From Pseudomonas gozinkensis (GTDB taxonomy: Bacteria; Pseudomonadota; Gammaproteobacteria; Pseudomonadales; Pseudomonadaceae): DNA of 64,000 nucleotides. Location of the stretch: the NCBI RefSeq assembly GCF_014863585.1, contig NZ_CP062253.1:2754501-2818500 (forward strand), in the 5' to 3' direction. Made by a program: the position numbers and the translations under genes. Below are positions 54,103 through 62,088 of this stretch, one piece after another (the first letter of the stretch is position 1; every line of letters begins with the position of its first letter). The notes under the pieces were generated by a model. It was not told the DNA's origin and did not search any database. It saw nothing but the letters and a program-made list of their open reading frames with translations.

Positions 54103-54906
54103 TCAGCGAGCTACGTTGTCGCCTGAGAGCACCGCCATCACGGCTTCAGCTACGGCTTTGGGCGATTGAGGGTTTTGGCCGGTGACAAGCCTTCCATCAG
54201 TGATGGCGAATGACGTGAATGGCAGCCAGCCTTTGCGGTACCGCGCGCCTTGGCTCACCAACTTGTCCTCAAGGAAGAAGGGCACCTGGCTTTTCATGCC
54301 GGAGAACAGCTCTTCGCGATCAGAGAAGCCGGTGATGTTCTTCCCTTTGATGATCAACTGGCCTTGTTCATCCTTCAGATCCAACAGACCCGCAACGCCA
54401 TGGCAGACGGCCGAGACGATGCCACCCTGGTTGTAGATAGTTTCGGCGACACGCCGCAGGTCGGGATTATTGGGGAAGTCCCACATCACCCCATGGCCCC
54501 CGGTGAAGTAGATGACGCTGAAATGGGACGGATCGACATCGGCGATAGGCAGTGTGTTTTGCAGGCGAGCGCGAAAGGCAGGGGACTGCAAATGCTCTCG
54601 GGCGGCCTTGTCCATGTACAGCCAACCGAGGCTGCGCTCATCTAGAGGCACCGCACCGCCTTTGGGACTGGCAAAAACTGTGCTGTAGCCAGCTGCCTCC
54701 ACTACGTCGGTGAAATGCGTCAGCTCAGTCAGCCACAACCCCGTCGTATCGGTTCGTGAGGGATAGCTGAAGTGGTTGGTCAGAATCACCAGAATTTGGC
54801 GATTTTTGGCAGTCATTGTGGAAGGGGCGGTGTCAGCATTTGCAAATGTCATGAAAGCGCTACCTATTAGTACCAACGCATAAGAAACAAAGGTCTTGAG
54901 CATCAT
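54103..54906 (-). CDS. Secreted DJ-1/PfpI family protein
   Basis: 267 residues from the ATG at 54906, with a signal peptide (MMLKTFVSYALVLIGSAFMTFANA). The DJ-1 fold shows ILVILTNHFSYPSRTD, FASPKGGAVPLDE, VIYFTGGHGVMWDFPNNPDL and the nucleophile elbow SAVCHGVAGLL. Periplasmic DJ-1-like proteins may act on reactive carbonyls. It is unrelated to the cytoplasmic HchA at 1682 beyond the common fold. It is the first gene of the two-gene operon with the ADC-like protein. Confidence 0.85.
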   Translation of the reverse strand: MMLKTFVSYALVLIGSAFMTFANADTAPSTMTAKNRQILVILTNHFSYPSRTDTTGLWLTELTHFTDVVEAAGYSTVFASPKGGAVPLDERSLGWLYMDKAAREHLQSPAFRARLQNTLPIADVDPSHFSVIYFTGGHGVMWDFPNNPDLRRVAETIYNQGGIVSAVCHGVAGLLDLKDEQGQLIIKGKNITGFSDREELFSGMKSQVPFFLEDKLVSQGARYRKGWLPFTSFAITDGRLVTGQNPQSPKAVAEAVMAVLSGDNVAR

Positions 54907-54936
54907 CCGGGTTCCATCAATCAAGCAGGTCGGCGC

Positions 54937-54967
54937 ATGCTCACCTTAAACCTCGCTTTAAGGTCAA
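54937..54967 (-). promoter_or_regulatory. MerR-type promoter/operator 2 (DJ-1 / ADC operon)
   Basis: Minus-strand TTGACC (54967-54962) and a 19-bp spacer (54943-54961) with the perfect dyad CCTTAAA-N6-TTTAAGG. The hexamer at the -10 position, GAGCAT, is weak, so this is the least canonical of the four sites, although its dyad is the cleanest. Confidence 0.65.
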
Positions 54968-55012
54968 CCCCGCCGCTGCAAATAATTTCCACTGGTAGCT
55001 GCTCACTTCAAC

Positions 55013-55043
55013 TTGACCCTCAACCTGACTTTAACGCTAGCGT
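55013..55043 (+). promoter_or_regulatory. MerR-type promoter/operator 3 (saccharopine-dehydrogenase-like gene)
   Basis: Plus-strand TTGACC (55013-55018), a 19-bp spacer (55019-55037) with an imperfect dyad around the CTGACTTTAA stretch, and TAGCGT (55038-55043) as -10. It lies 57 bp before the ATG it would serve. Confidence 0.65.
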
Positions 55044-55100
55044 CTGATGCTGAATGAGCAAGGCAATAACGCTCGTCACTAATCCACTCGGGAGCCATGC

Positions 55101-56180
55101 ATGAGTCAGCAAGACAACCTTGATATGCAGATGAAATGGATGATTTATGGAGCCAACGGCTACACCGGCGAGTTGATCGCTCGTGATGCTGTAAAACGTG
55201 GGCTTAAACCTGTGCTGGCGGGACGTAGCCGAGACAAAGTTGAAGCCCTGGCTCGGGAGTTGGGTCTTGAAGCTCGGGTGTTTGGACTCGAAGACGAAGT
55301 ACGTTTACTTGCTCAGATCAAAGGCCATGGCTTGGTTCTGCATTGTGCAGGGCCGTTCTCAGCGACCGCCGTTCCGATGATGGAAGCATGCTTGCGTGCC
55401 AATGCACATTATTTGGATATCACCGGCGAGATTGCCGTATTCGAGCACGCTCAATCCCTGAATGAACGTGCGCGGGCGGCGGGCGTGGTCATTTGCCCAG
55501 GCGTCGGTTTCGATGTGGTCCCTACGGACTGTGTTGCTGCTGCATTGAAAAATGCGATGCCGGATGCCACGCATCTGGCATTGGGTTTTGATTCGCGCTC
55601 AAGTTTTTCGCCCGGTACTGCTAAGACTTCAATTGAGGGTATGGCGCAGGGTGGCAAGGTTCGCCGTGACGGCAAAATCACCTCGGTGCCGCTGGCCTAC
55701 CGGGTGCGTCGCATCGACTTTGGTGCCGGAGAAAAGCTGGCAATGACTATTCCATGGGGCGACGTTTCCACTGCTTGGCACACCACCGGCATTGCCAACA
55801 TCGAAGTTTTCATCCCTGGTTCCGCAGGCATGATCCGCGGCGCCCGGTTTGCTAATTGGATTCGTCCGTTGCTGGGTTTGTCGTTCGTGCAGCGGTTGCT
55901 CAAAGCACGAATTGGAAAAACCGTGGTCGGCCCAGATCAGGAAAAACGCGCAGATCAAGGCACCTATGTTTGGGGCGAGGCTCGCAACGCCCGTGGTGAG
56001 TGCAGAACCGCGCGCCTGCATACCGCGAACGTCTACAGCCTGACGATCGACGCTGCATTGGCGGTGGTTGATTACCTGTTGCAAATGCGTCCGACTGGCG
56101 GGGCTTACACACCCGCACTGTTGTTAGGTGCTGAGCTGGTGACGCAATTGCCAGGATCTGGCGCGATGAACATCGACTGA
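55101..56180 (+). CDS. Saccharopine-dehydrogenase-like NAD(P)-binding protein
   Basis: 359 residues, ATG at 55101 with GGGAG upstream. The N-terminal Rossmann fold reads MIYGANGYTGELIARDAVKRG, as in saccharopine-dehydrogenase-like and trans-acting enoyl reductase proteins. LHCAGPFSATAVPMMEACL and YLDITGEIAVFEHA follow. The rest is a mixed domain (CPGVGFDVVPTDC, TIPWGDVSTAWHTTGI). It may be a reductase of an unsaturated or carbonyl substrate; the true partner is unknown. It precedes the OYE-like gene by 74 bp, with its own promoter 4 between them. Confidence 0.85.
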   Translation: MSQQDNLDMQMKWMIYGANGYTGELIARDAVKRGLKPVLAGRSRDKVEALARELGLEARVFGLEDEVRLLAQIKGHGLVLHCAGPFSATAVPMMEACLRANAHYLDITGEIAVFEHAQSLNERARAAGVVICPGVGFDVVPTDCVAAALKNAMPDATHLALGFDSRSSFSPGTAKTSIEGMAQGGKVRRDGKITSVPLAYRVRRIDFGAGEKLAMTIPWGDVSTAWHTTGIANIEVFIPGSAGMIRGARFANWIRPLLGLSFVQRLLKARIGKTVVGPDQEKRADQGTYVWGEARNARGECRTARLHTANVYSLTIDAALAVVDYLLQMRPTGGAYTPALLLGAELVTQLPGSGAMNID

Positions 56181-56195
56181 TTCGGAAAAAAGATG

Positions 56196-56226
56196 TTGAC
56201 CTTAAAGTTGACTTCAATCTTAAGGT
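56196..56226 (+). promoter_or_regulatory. MerR-type promoter/operator 4 (OYE-like gene)
   Basis: Plus-strand TTGACC (56196-56201), a 19-bp spacer (56202-56220, TTAAAGTTGACTTCAATCT) and TAAGGT (56221-56226). The spacer is nearly the same sequence as in site 1, on the opposite strand relative to the map. Confidence 0.8.
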
Positions 56227-56254
56227 AGCCTCATATCCAGTTGAGGACTGCCCC

Positions 56255-57487
56255 ATGAATGTGTTCGACACCCTGATGCTTCCAAACGGTTCGTCTATCA
56301 AGAACCGAATCGCCAAAGCCGCCATGGAAGAGAACATGGCGGACGCCGATCAGGCACCCTCCGAAGAACTGATGCGTCTCTACCAAGCGTGGGCCGATGG
56401 TGGTGCAGGCCTGATCATCACCGGCAACGTGATGGTCGACGGCCGCGCCATGACCGGACCGGGTGGCGTAGTTTTGCAGGACGATCAGCAACTGGCCAAA
56501 TTCAAGCGCTGGGCGCGTATTGGTCGATCCGGCGGTGCGCAGTTCTGGTTGCAGATTAATCACCCAGGGCGGCAGATGCAGTCCAATCTTGGGCAAAAAA
56601 CATGGGCGCCGTCGGCCGTGCCGCTGGATTTGGGCAAACTGTCCAAGCGTTTCGCCACGCCTCACGCGATGACCTCAGGCGTGATTAAGGAGGTCATCCA
56701 GCGCTTTGCGAATACCGCGCGCCTTGGTGAACAAGCCGGGTTCACCGGCGTGGAGGTCCACGCCGCGCATGGCTATTTGTTGAGCCAGTTCCTTTCGCCG
56801 TTGACCAACCAAAGGACGGACGAATGGGGCGGTTCCCTAGAAAATCGGGCACGTCTGTTACTCGAAATCGTCAAGGCGGTCAGGGCTGTGGTTTCTGCGG
56901 ATTTCGCAGTGGCGGTCAAGCTCAACTCCGCCGATTTCCAGCGGGGAGGGTTTACCGCCGATGATGCGAAGAAGGTCGTTGAGCTGCTCAATGGCCTTGG
57001 TGTGGATTTGGTGGAATTATCCGGAGGCAGTTATGAAGCGCCCGCTATGCAGGGGGAGGCGCGCGATGGTCGCACGCTGGCTCGCGAAGCCTACTTCGTC
57101 GAGTTCGCCCGTGATATCCAAACAGTTGCCAGAATGCCGGTGATGGTCACCGGTGGTATACGTCGCCGCGCGGTGGCGGAAAACGTCGTGCAGAGCGGCG
57201 TTAATATGGTTGGGATCGGAACAGCGTTAGCCATCGATCCCAACTTGCCTCGGGACTGGCTGCTGGGCAAAGACAATGCTCCGCAATTGCCGCCGATTAC
57301 CTGGAAAAATAAAGCCATCGCATCCTTGGCAAACATGGCGGTAGTGAAGTTTCAGTTACGCAAGCTGAGTCGAGAGAAAAAGCCCGATCCGAACGTTTCA
57401 CCGCTGCGTGCGCTTATCCTGCAACAGCTCGGTATGGCATTTCGCACTCGTCAATATCGACGGTGGGTGGAAAACCGTTTGATGTGA
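56255..57487 (+). CDS. NADH:flavin oxidoreductase, Old Yellow Enzyme family
   Basis: 410 residues. The TIM-barrel OYE marks are LPNGSSIKNRIAKAAM, QINHPGRQ, GVEVHAAHGYLLSQFLSP, TDEWGGSLENRARLLLEIV, VKLNSADFQRGG, and phosphate-binding VTGGIRRR followed by GIGTALAIDPNLP. FMN-dependent members reduce electron-poor C=C bonds and other electrophiles with NAD(P)H. The C-terminal extension ends in RRWVENRLM. It is the last gene of the MerR block and has its own MerR-type promoter. Confidence 0.9.
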   Translation: MNVFDTLMLPNGSSIKNRIAKAAMEENMADADQAPSEELMRLYQAWADGGAGLIITGNVMVDGRAMTGPGGVVLQDDQQLAKFKRWARIGRSGGAQFWLQINHPGRQMQSNLGQKTWAPSAVPLDLGKLSKRFATPHAMTSGVIKEVIQRFANTARLGEQAGFTGVEVHAAHGYLLSQFLSPLTNQRTDEWGGSLENRARLLLEIVKAVRAVVSADFAVAVKLNSADFQRGGFTADDAKKVVELLNGLGVDLVELSGGSYEAPAMQGEARDGRTLAREAYFVEFARDIQTVARMPVMVTGGIRRRAVAENVVQSGVNMVGIGTALAIDPNLPRDWLLGKDNAPQLPPITWKNKAIASLANMAVVKFQLRKLSREKKPDPNVSPLRALILQQLGMAFRTRQYRRWVENRLM

Positions 57488-57548
57488 GCCGATACGTTTT
57501 TTATTTGAAGAGCTAAGTTTTGTCGTATCGGTCATTACTAACAGGAGC

Positions 57549-57568
57549 GTCCGCTATTGGCCGATAGC
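57549..57568 (+). repeat. Right copy of the inverted 20-mer flanking the MerR block
   Basis: GTCCGCTATTGGCCGATAGC, one mismatch from the reverse complement of 51391-51410. It lies in the 160-bp spacer after the OYE gene. Confidence 0.6.
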
Positions 57569-58001
57569 TGCCATTTACCGTGGCAGCTTCGGCTAGCGTT
57601 GTTTTCTCAAGCCCCCGTGCTAATCAGTCACGACAGAGGGTTGGCTTTCAGGTCTTCACCTCAACATGATCCAACGCCTGATTCACCGCCAATTCACTCA
57701 ACATCACCAATTGCGCAATCCCGATCGCAGTCTTGCGATGGGCAGGCTCCAGAGTCGCCGCAAAGTTGTTGAGCATTTCGCTCGCCGAGCCCAGTGATTC
57801 GCTGGCGTTGGCCAGGAGGGATTCGGTGTTGTAGGCCGGGTTGGCCAGGTACATGGGGTCGTGCTTGTGGTGGCTGCCCATGATCCGTTGTTGCGGAGTG
57901 AGGTAGTGGTCGAGCGCGCGTTCGGCCGCTTCGTTGAGTGTCCGGGAATCGGGAAATTTGTAGGGAGAAACCGGATCGGTTTCCGGTGGGTTCGGTGTTG
58001 G

Positions 58002-59363
58002 GACTGTCAGATATTTTGTGTGCGGGCCGGTAACGGCCTGCCGTCAGGCAGGCCGTGCTTTTACCAGGTTGGCCTGATAAATCGATCTCCGTACAGAATC
58101 GCAAATTGATTCATCGCGCTTTTCCAGTCATGGGCCGCTGAGCCCCAGTTGGCGGTGATATTGCGCAGTCCAAGCCAGATCAGTTTTGTCGCCGCATCGT
58201 CGGTCGGGAAGTGGCCGCGCGTCTTGATGATTTTGCGCAATTGAGCGTTGATGCTCTCGATGGCGTTGGTCGTGTAGATCACTTTTCGGATCGCCGGCGG
58301 GAACACGAAAAATGGGATCACACGATCCCAAGCGCGGCGCCAGGCAGCCACTACCGTCGGATACTGCTTGCCCCACGGTCCGTTTTCAAAGGCGTCCAGC
58401 GCCTGCTCGGCCGCTTCGGCGGTCACCGCCTGATAGATCGGCTTAAGCGCCTTGGCCAGTTCGCGACGCTTGTCCCAGGCCGCGTAATCAAGACTGTTGC
58501 GGATCAGATGAACAATGCATGTTTGCAGTGTCGTGTCTGGGAATACGGCGTTGAGCGCTTCTGGCATGCCTTTCAGTCCATCGGTCACAGCAATCAACAT
58601 GTCTTCGACGCCGCGTGTCTTGAGGTCGTTGAAAACCTTCATCCAGAACTTGGCGCCCTCGGTATTTTCAATCCAGATGCCGAGAATATCGCGTGTTCCG
58701 TCAGGCAAAACGCCCAGGGCCAAGTAGATCGCCTTGTTGCGAACCAGCCCCTCTTCACGGATTTTGACCCGTAGAGCATCGAAGAAAATAACCGGATACA
58801 TCGGCTCCAAAGGCCGCTGTTGCCATGCACCGATCTCTGCCATGACCTCGTCGGTTACAGAGCTGATGAAGTCGGGAGAAACATCGGTACCGTACTGCTC
58901 GGAAAGAAACGCCCGGATCTCTCTGACCGTCATTCCACGGGCATACATGGCGATGATCTTGTCATCGAACCCGGTGTAGCGGCGCTCGTGTTTGGGAATC
59001 AGGATCGGGGAAAAACTGCCGTCCCGGTCGCGTGGAATATCCAGCCGTAGCGGGCCGTCACCGGTTAGAACCGTCTTGCCGCTCTTACCATTGCGCTGGT
59101 TGGTTTCATCCTCTGGGCGCTGCGCGCCCGGCGGATAGCCCAAGTGGTGACCAAGCTCTGCACTCAGCGCTCGCTCGATCAAAGCCTTCTTGAACGCTGC
59201 TGACGCGTCCTCGATGGCTTCAGCGGTCATCGGTCCATCGGTGAATTGCTCGAGCAGCTCTTTCGGGATTTTCGGCAGCTCTCGCAACGCGGGTTTCTTT
59301 TTGGTTGGCATACATGCACCTCTTACTCATGTTATGCCCGAACACAAAATTTCTGACACCCCC
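58002..59363. mobile_element. IS256-family insertion sequence with 9-10-bp target duplication
   Basis: About 1362 bp. The ends are imperfect inverted repeats: TGTCAGATATTTTGTGTGCGGGC on the left versus TGTCAGAAATTTTGTGTTCGGGC on the right (reverse complement). Identical TCGGTGTTGG flanks occur at 57992-58001 and 59364-59373; the family makes 8-9 bp duplications, so one flank base probably matches by chance. It contains one intact transposase gene. It appears complete and recent. Confidence 0.9.
58061..59311 (-). CDS. IS256-family transposase (DDE type)
   Basis: 416 residues. Family marks are ALIERALSAELGHHLGY near the N-terminus, PRDRDGSFSPILIPKHERR, and the catalytic triad contexts VIFFDALRVKI (D), AVTDGLKGM (D) and YTTNAIESINAQLRK (E). 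The HLIRNSLDYA and W-rich region typical of mutator-type transposases is also present. Full length with no frameshift, so possibly active. Confidence 0.95.
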   Translation of the reverse strand: MPTKKKPALRELPKIPKELLEQFTDGPMTAEAIEDASAAFKKALIERALSAELGHHLGYPPGAQRPEDETNQRNGKSGKTVLTGDGPLRLDIPRDRDGSFSPILIPKHERRYTGFDDKIIAMYARGMTVREIRAFLSEQYGTDVSPDFISSVTDEVMAEIGAWQQRPLEPMYPVIFFDALRVKIREEGLVRNKAIYLALGVLPDGTRDILGIWIENTEGAKFWMKVFNDLKTRGVEDMLIAVTDGLKGMPEALNAVFPDTTLQTCIVHLIRNSLDYAAWDKRRELAKALKPIYQAVTAEAAEQALDAFENGPWGKQYPTVVAAWRRAWDRVIPFFVFPPAIRKVIYTTNAIESINAQLRKIIKTRGHFPTDDAATKLIWLGLRNITANWGSAAHDWKSAMNQFAILYGDRFIRPTW

Positions 59364-59382
59364 TCGGTGTTGGTTTGAACAT

Positions 59383-59720
59383 AGATGAATCTCCAGCACT
59401 TATTAAAGGGGAGTCATCCACTCTCGCTACCAAACGAGGGGTGGCGACCATACGCAGGTTGGTAGACCGGAGCACTGGAACCGGCGCTTCCGAAGAAGCC
59501 CTGAGCATGGCCACCATAAATCCAGTCGCATGAATGCAACTGCATGAGGTGACGCGATGCGTCAGCGCTGCGGGCTACCAAACCCGATCACTGTTTTTCA
59601 GTGACCCGGAAACGATAAAACCCGCACCCCAGACGCACAAGCCGGCGGATTCTGGCGTAGTCGTAGGCAATGACGCAAGACGCTGTAGCCGTGGGGAAGT
59701 AATGCCGGGCGTTTCTAAAC
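59383..59720 (-). ncRNA. Candidate structured leader upstream of the DUF6124 gene
   Basis: Read on the minus strand, this stretch holds several hairpins. There is TCACTG/CAGTGA with an A5 loop (59588-59604), GACGC/GCGTC (59551-59563), and GCTTC-TTCG-GAAGC (59486-59499), the last a textbook C(UUCG)G tetraloop. It ends at the DUF6124 ATG. Very similar leaders before DUF6124 genes in other Pseudomonas come to mind, but this was not checked. Short open frames within look non-coding. It could be a cis-regulatory RNA or a stable small RNA. Confidence 0.4.
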
Positions 59721-59954
59721 GCCAATCAAAAAACGCTTAAACACGCTGCCTTCGCCATGTCGAAATCAGACGTCCATGCCACTCCTGAAAAAAGCAGACT
59801 CCCGTCTGCGGGATAACGCGATCACATCGATTTCAATTTTCCTGTCCTCACCAATTCTTTCTTGGCATCTACAGTGTGCATCGCTTTTTAAGCTTGATGA
59901 AACGTTTCAGCAAGTTTATAAAAAGAGCCACAACTCCAAGAAAAGGCTGCTCCC

Positions 59955-61169
59955 ATGACCCCGCTCAAACTCGTTGTTGCCCTCAGCGCACTGTCCGCTG
60001 CCTCCCACGCCATGGCCTGGGATTACGTTCTGCTCGACACCGACAAAGCCGCTCAGAACTGGCAGATCACCAGCCAGCAACTGGGCCTGAAAACCGACAA
60101 ACCCTTCAGCGTCAGCCTACGCACCTTGCATGGTGGTCGGCAGGAGGGCGTCAGCATTGTCGACATCGATAACGGCACGATGAAACTCTCGGTGGTGCCA
60201 ACGCGGGGGATGAACGTCTTGCAGGCTTCGGTCGGCAATGTGCGTATGGGCTGGGATTCGCCGGTCAAGGAAGTGGTCAATCCGTCCTTCATCGAACTCA
60301 ATGGCCGCGGTGGTCTGGGCTGGCTGGAGGGTTTCAACGAGCTGGTGACCCGCTGCGGATACGAATGGGTCGGTCACCCCGGCGTCGACAACGGCGAACT
60401 GCTGACCCTGCACGGCCGGGCCGCCAACATTCCTGCGAACAAGGTCACCCTGCACATCGATGAAACGCCACCGTACGCCATCACCCTGCGCGGTGAACTG
60501 AAAGAGCAGGCGTTCAAGAAAGTCGACTTCTCCGTCGCCACCGAACTGGTCACCGAACCCGGCAGCGTAGTGTTCGCACTTAACGACACCCTGACCAACA
60601 ACGGCGACTATCCGAAGGAATACCAGGCGCTGTACCACAGCAACTTCAGCACCCCGTTCCTGGAGCAAGGCGCTCGTTTCGCCGCGCCGGTGAAACAGGT
60701 CTCGCCGTTCAACGACAAAGCCAAGGGTGATCTGCCCGAATGGCAAACCTATCGCGCACCGACCAAGGATTACGACGAAACGGTTTACAACGTGGTGCCA
60801 TATGCCGATGCCAAGGGCGATACGTTGACCGTGTTGCATAACAAGGCCGGCAGCCTGGGCGTTTCGGTTGGCTTCAATACGCAGACATTGCCGGTGTTTT
60901 CCCTGTGGAAGAACACCGATACCCAAGGCCAGGGTTATGTCACCGGGCTGGAGCCGGGGACGAGTTTTTCCTACAACCGCCGTTATCAGCGGCCACTGAA
61001 CCTGGTGCCCACCATCGGGCCGAAGGAACACAAACAGTTCCGCATCAGCTACAGCTTGTTGGCGGATAAGACGGCGGTGGATAAGGCCTTGAAGCAGGTG
61101 AGCGACATTCAGGGCGGGCGGGAGACAGAGGTGCGGCAGACACCGTTGGTTGATTTGACCAAGGGCTGA
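59955..61169 (+). CDS. Periplasmic aldose-1-epimerase-like protein (DUF4432)
   Basis: 404 residues with a signal peptide (MTPLKLVVALSALSAASHAMA). The galactose-mutarotase-like beta-sandwich reads through VPTRGMNVLQASV, GRGGLGWLEGFNELVTRCG, LTLHGRAANIPANKVTL, LYHSNFSTPFLEQGARFAAP and GLEPGTSFSYNRRYQR. The His and Glu residues expected in mutarotase-type sites occur within these blocks. It may bind or isomerise a sugar in the periplasm. It is followed by a very strong hairpin and stands alone. Confidence 0.85.
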   Translation: MTPLKLVVALSALSAASHAMAWDYVLLDTDKAAQNWQITSQQLGLKTDKPFSVSLRTLHGGRQEGVSIVDIDNGTMKLSVVPTRGMNVLQASVGNVRMGWDSPVKEVVNPSFIELNGRGGLGWLEGFNELVTRCGYEWVGHPGVDNGELLTLHGRAANIPANKVTLHIDETPPYAITLRGELKEQAFKKVDFSVATELVTEPGSVVFALNDTLTNNGDYPKEYQALYHSNFSTPFLEQGARFAAPVKQVSPFNDKAKGDLPEWQTYRAPTKDYDETVYNVVPYADAKGDTLTVLHNKAGSLGVSVGFNTQTLPVFSLWKNTDTQGQGYVTGLEPGTSFSYNRRYQRPLNLVPTIGPKEHKQFRISYSLLADKTAVDKALKQVSDIQGGRETEVRQTPLVDLTKG

Positions 61170-61195
61170 TACCGGCCACAAAAAGGGGGACCACA

Positions 61196-61242
61196 AAAAG
61201 GGGGACTGATTTATTTTTCCTAAATAAATCAGTCCCCCTTTT
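61196..61242. terminator. 21-bp perfect hairpin, REP-like GGGGACTGATTTATTT repeat
   Basis: Left arm 61196-61216 and right arm 61222-61242 are perfect reverse complements of 21 bp around the loop TTCCT. The left arm is preceded by a partial direct copy (CCACAAAAAGGGGGA). The right arm runs into the stop codon of the convergent kinase-like gene. It probably terminates both genes. The core recalls dispersed gamma-proteobacterial repeats linked to REP-associated transposases, from memory. Confidence 0.75.
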
Positions 61243-61786
61243 ATATTTTGGAAACCAACAAGGCGTTAACCGTTACCGGTAGCCGTTCGACAAAATCCGC
61301 AATCTCCCGCACCCCACGCAAATGCACCACAGGAATCTCCGGCCCAATAGCCTGGCGCACTCCGTCGATCCCCGGCCGGTAGCCCCGGTCGAAATTCCAC
61401 ACAAATTTCAGAAAGGTCAAAAACGCCCGATCGATCTTTTCTCGACAACCCACAGCAAGATCCGGGCGAGGACGGTTCATCACGCTGCGTTTGATCACGC
61501 GGACGAGGCAGGTCAGGCGTGGGGTGTCGAGCCAGATGATCAGGTCGGCGCGAGGCAGGCGCAGGTCGAAGGTTCGCCGGGCGTAGTTGCCTTCACAGAC
61601 CCAGGTGTCTTCCGCGACGGCCTGGCGTACGCGGGTGCGAAATTGCTCTGCATCGGGCTCGACCCAGCCGGGTTCCCAGAACAGCTTGTCGAGGTGGATC
61701 ACCGGCAGGCCGAGGCGTTCGCCGAGGGCGCGGGCGAGGGTGGATTTGCCGCTGCCGGCGTTGCCCAGAATGACGATCCGTTGCAT
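61241..61786 (-). CDS. P-loop nucleoside kinase-like protein (topology-modulation/FlaR type)
   Basis: 181 residues from the ATG at 61786 with AGGAAG; a longer start adds an unlikely tail. Walker A is LGNAGSGKSTLARALGERLG at the very N-terminus, then HLDKLFWEPGW, WVCEGNYARRTFDLRLPRAD (lid/arginine region), and LIIWLDTPRLTCLVRVIKR. This adenylate-kinase-like group is annotated as DNA topology modulation protein FlaR-related, with no solid function. Its stop lies inside the hairpin arm shared with the convergent DUF4432 gene. Confidence 0.82.
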   Translation of the reverse strand: MQRIVILGNAGSGKSTLARALGERLGLPVIHLDKLFWEPGWVEPDAEQFRTRVRQAVAEDTWVCEGNYARRTFDLRLPRADLIIWLDTPRLTCLVRVIKRSVMNRPRPDLAVGCREKIDRAFLTFLKFVWNFDRGYRPGIDGVRQAIGPEIPVVHLRGVREIADFVERLPVTVNALLVSKI

Positions 61787-62088
61787 GGGGACTTCCTGTC
61801 GCGAAAAAAGCCGGCGATTGTGCAGGAATCGGCTCTCCGACAGAAGTCCGAACGCCACTCACCATGTCGAAATCAGACGCCCCCATGCCGCTCCCAGGCT
61901 ATTTGCGATCAACGCCGGGCACGTAAGGTGACGCATCATTTCATCGCCCTGCGTCGTCGTCCGACCGATTTGTAACGCTGCAGCGCTTGAGGTGCGCCGC
62001 TCTGGAGCAGGGCAACAGGAAGAAATGATGATCGCCTGACACGTCGTCAGTACGCCCAAACGTCGATCACCAGAGAACAACAAAAACA
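61787..62088. other. 302-bp spacer before the permease gene
   Basis: No gene is seen. It holds a 17-bp direct repeat (CATGTCGAAATCAGACG at about 61863) that also occurs at about 59756, 2.1 kb to the left, and presumably the gabP promoter. Confidence 0.5.

Larger units (their letters stand above)
57648..59382 (-). pseudogene. DUF6124-family small gene split by an IS256-type insertion
   Basis: The ATG at 59382 (ribosome site GGAGA upstream) encodes MFKPTP before the element. The rest resumes left of it from 58001 with NPPETDPVSPYKFPDS, NEAAERALDHYL, then TESLLANASESL, GIAQLVMLSELAVNQALD, ending at 57648. Removing the element and one copy of the duplicated target gives an uninterrupted reading of about 120 residues that matches my memory of Pseudomonas DUF6124 (formerly DUF3077) proteins, whose function is unknown. 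The downstream part may still be translated from the internal ATG at 57881. Confidence 0.85.

Noticed and set aside
57489..57531. Terminator after the OYE gene (CCGATACG ... CGTATCGG)
   Set aside because: The 8-bp stem has a 27-nt loop and no following T-run, too weak to call.
59332..59517. Small protein-like frame fused to the first DUF6124 codons
   Set aside because: It lies in the structured leader; the DUF6124 ATG has its own good ribosome site, and the frame looks like a commonly mis-annotated leader ORF.
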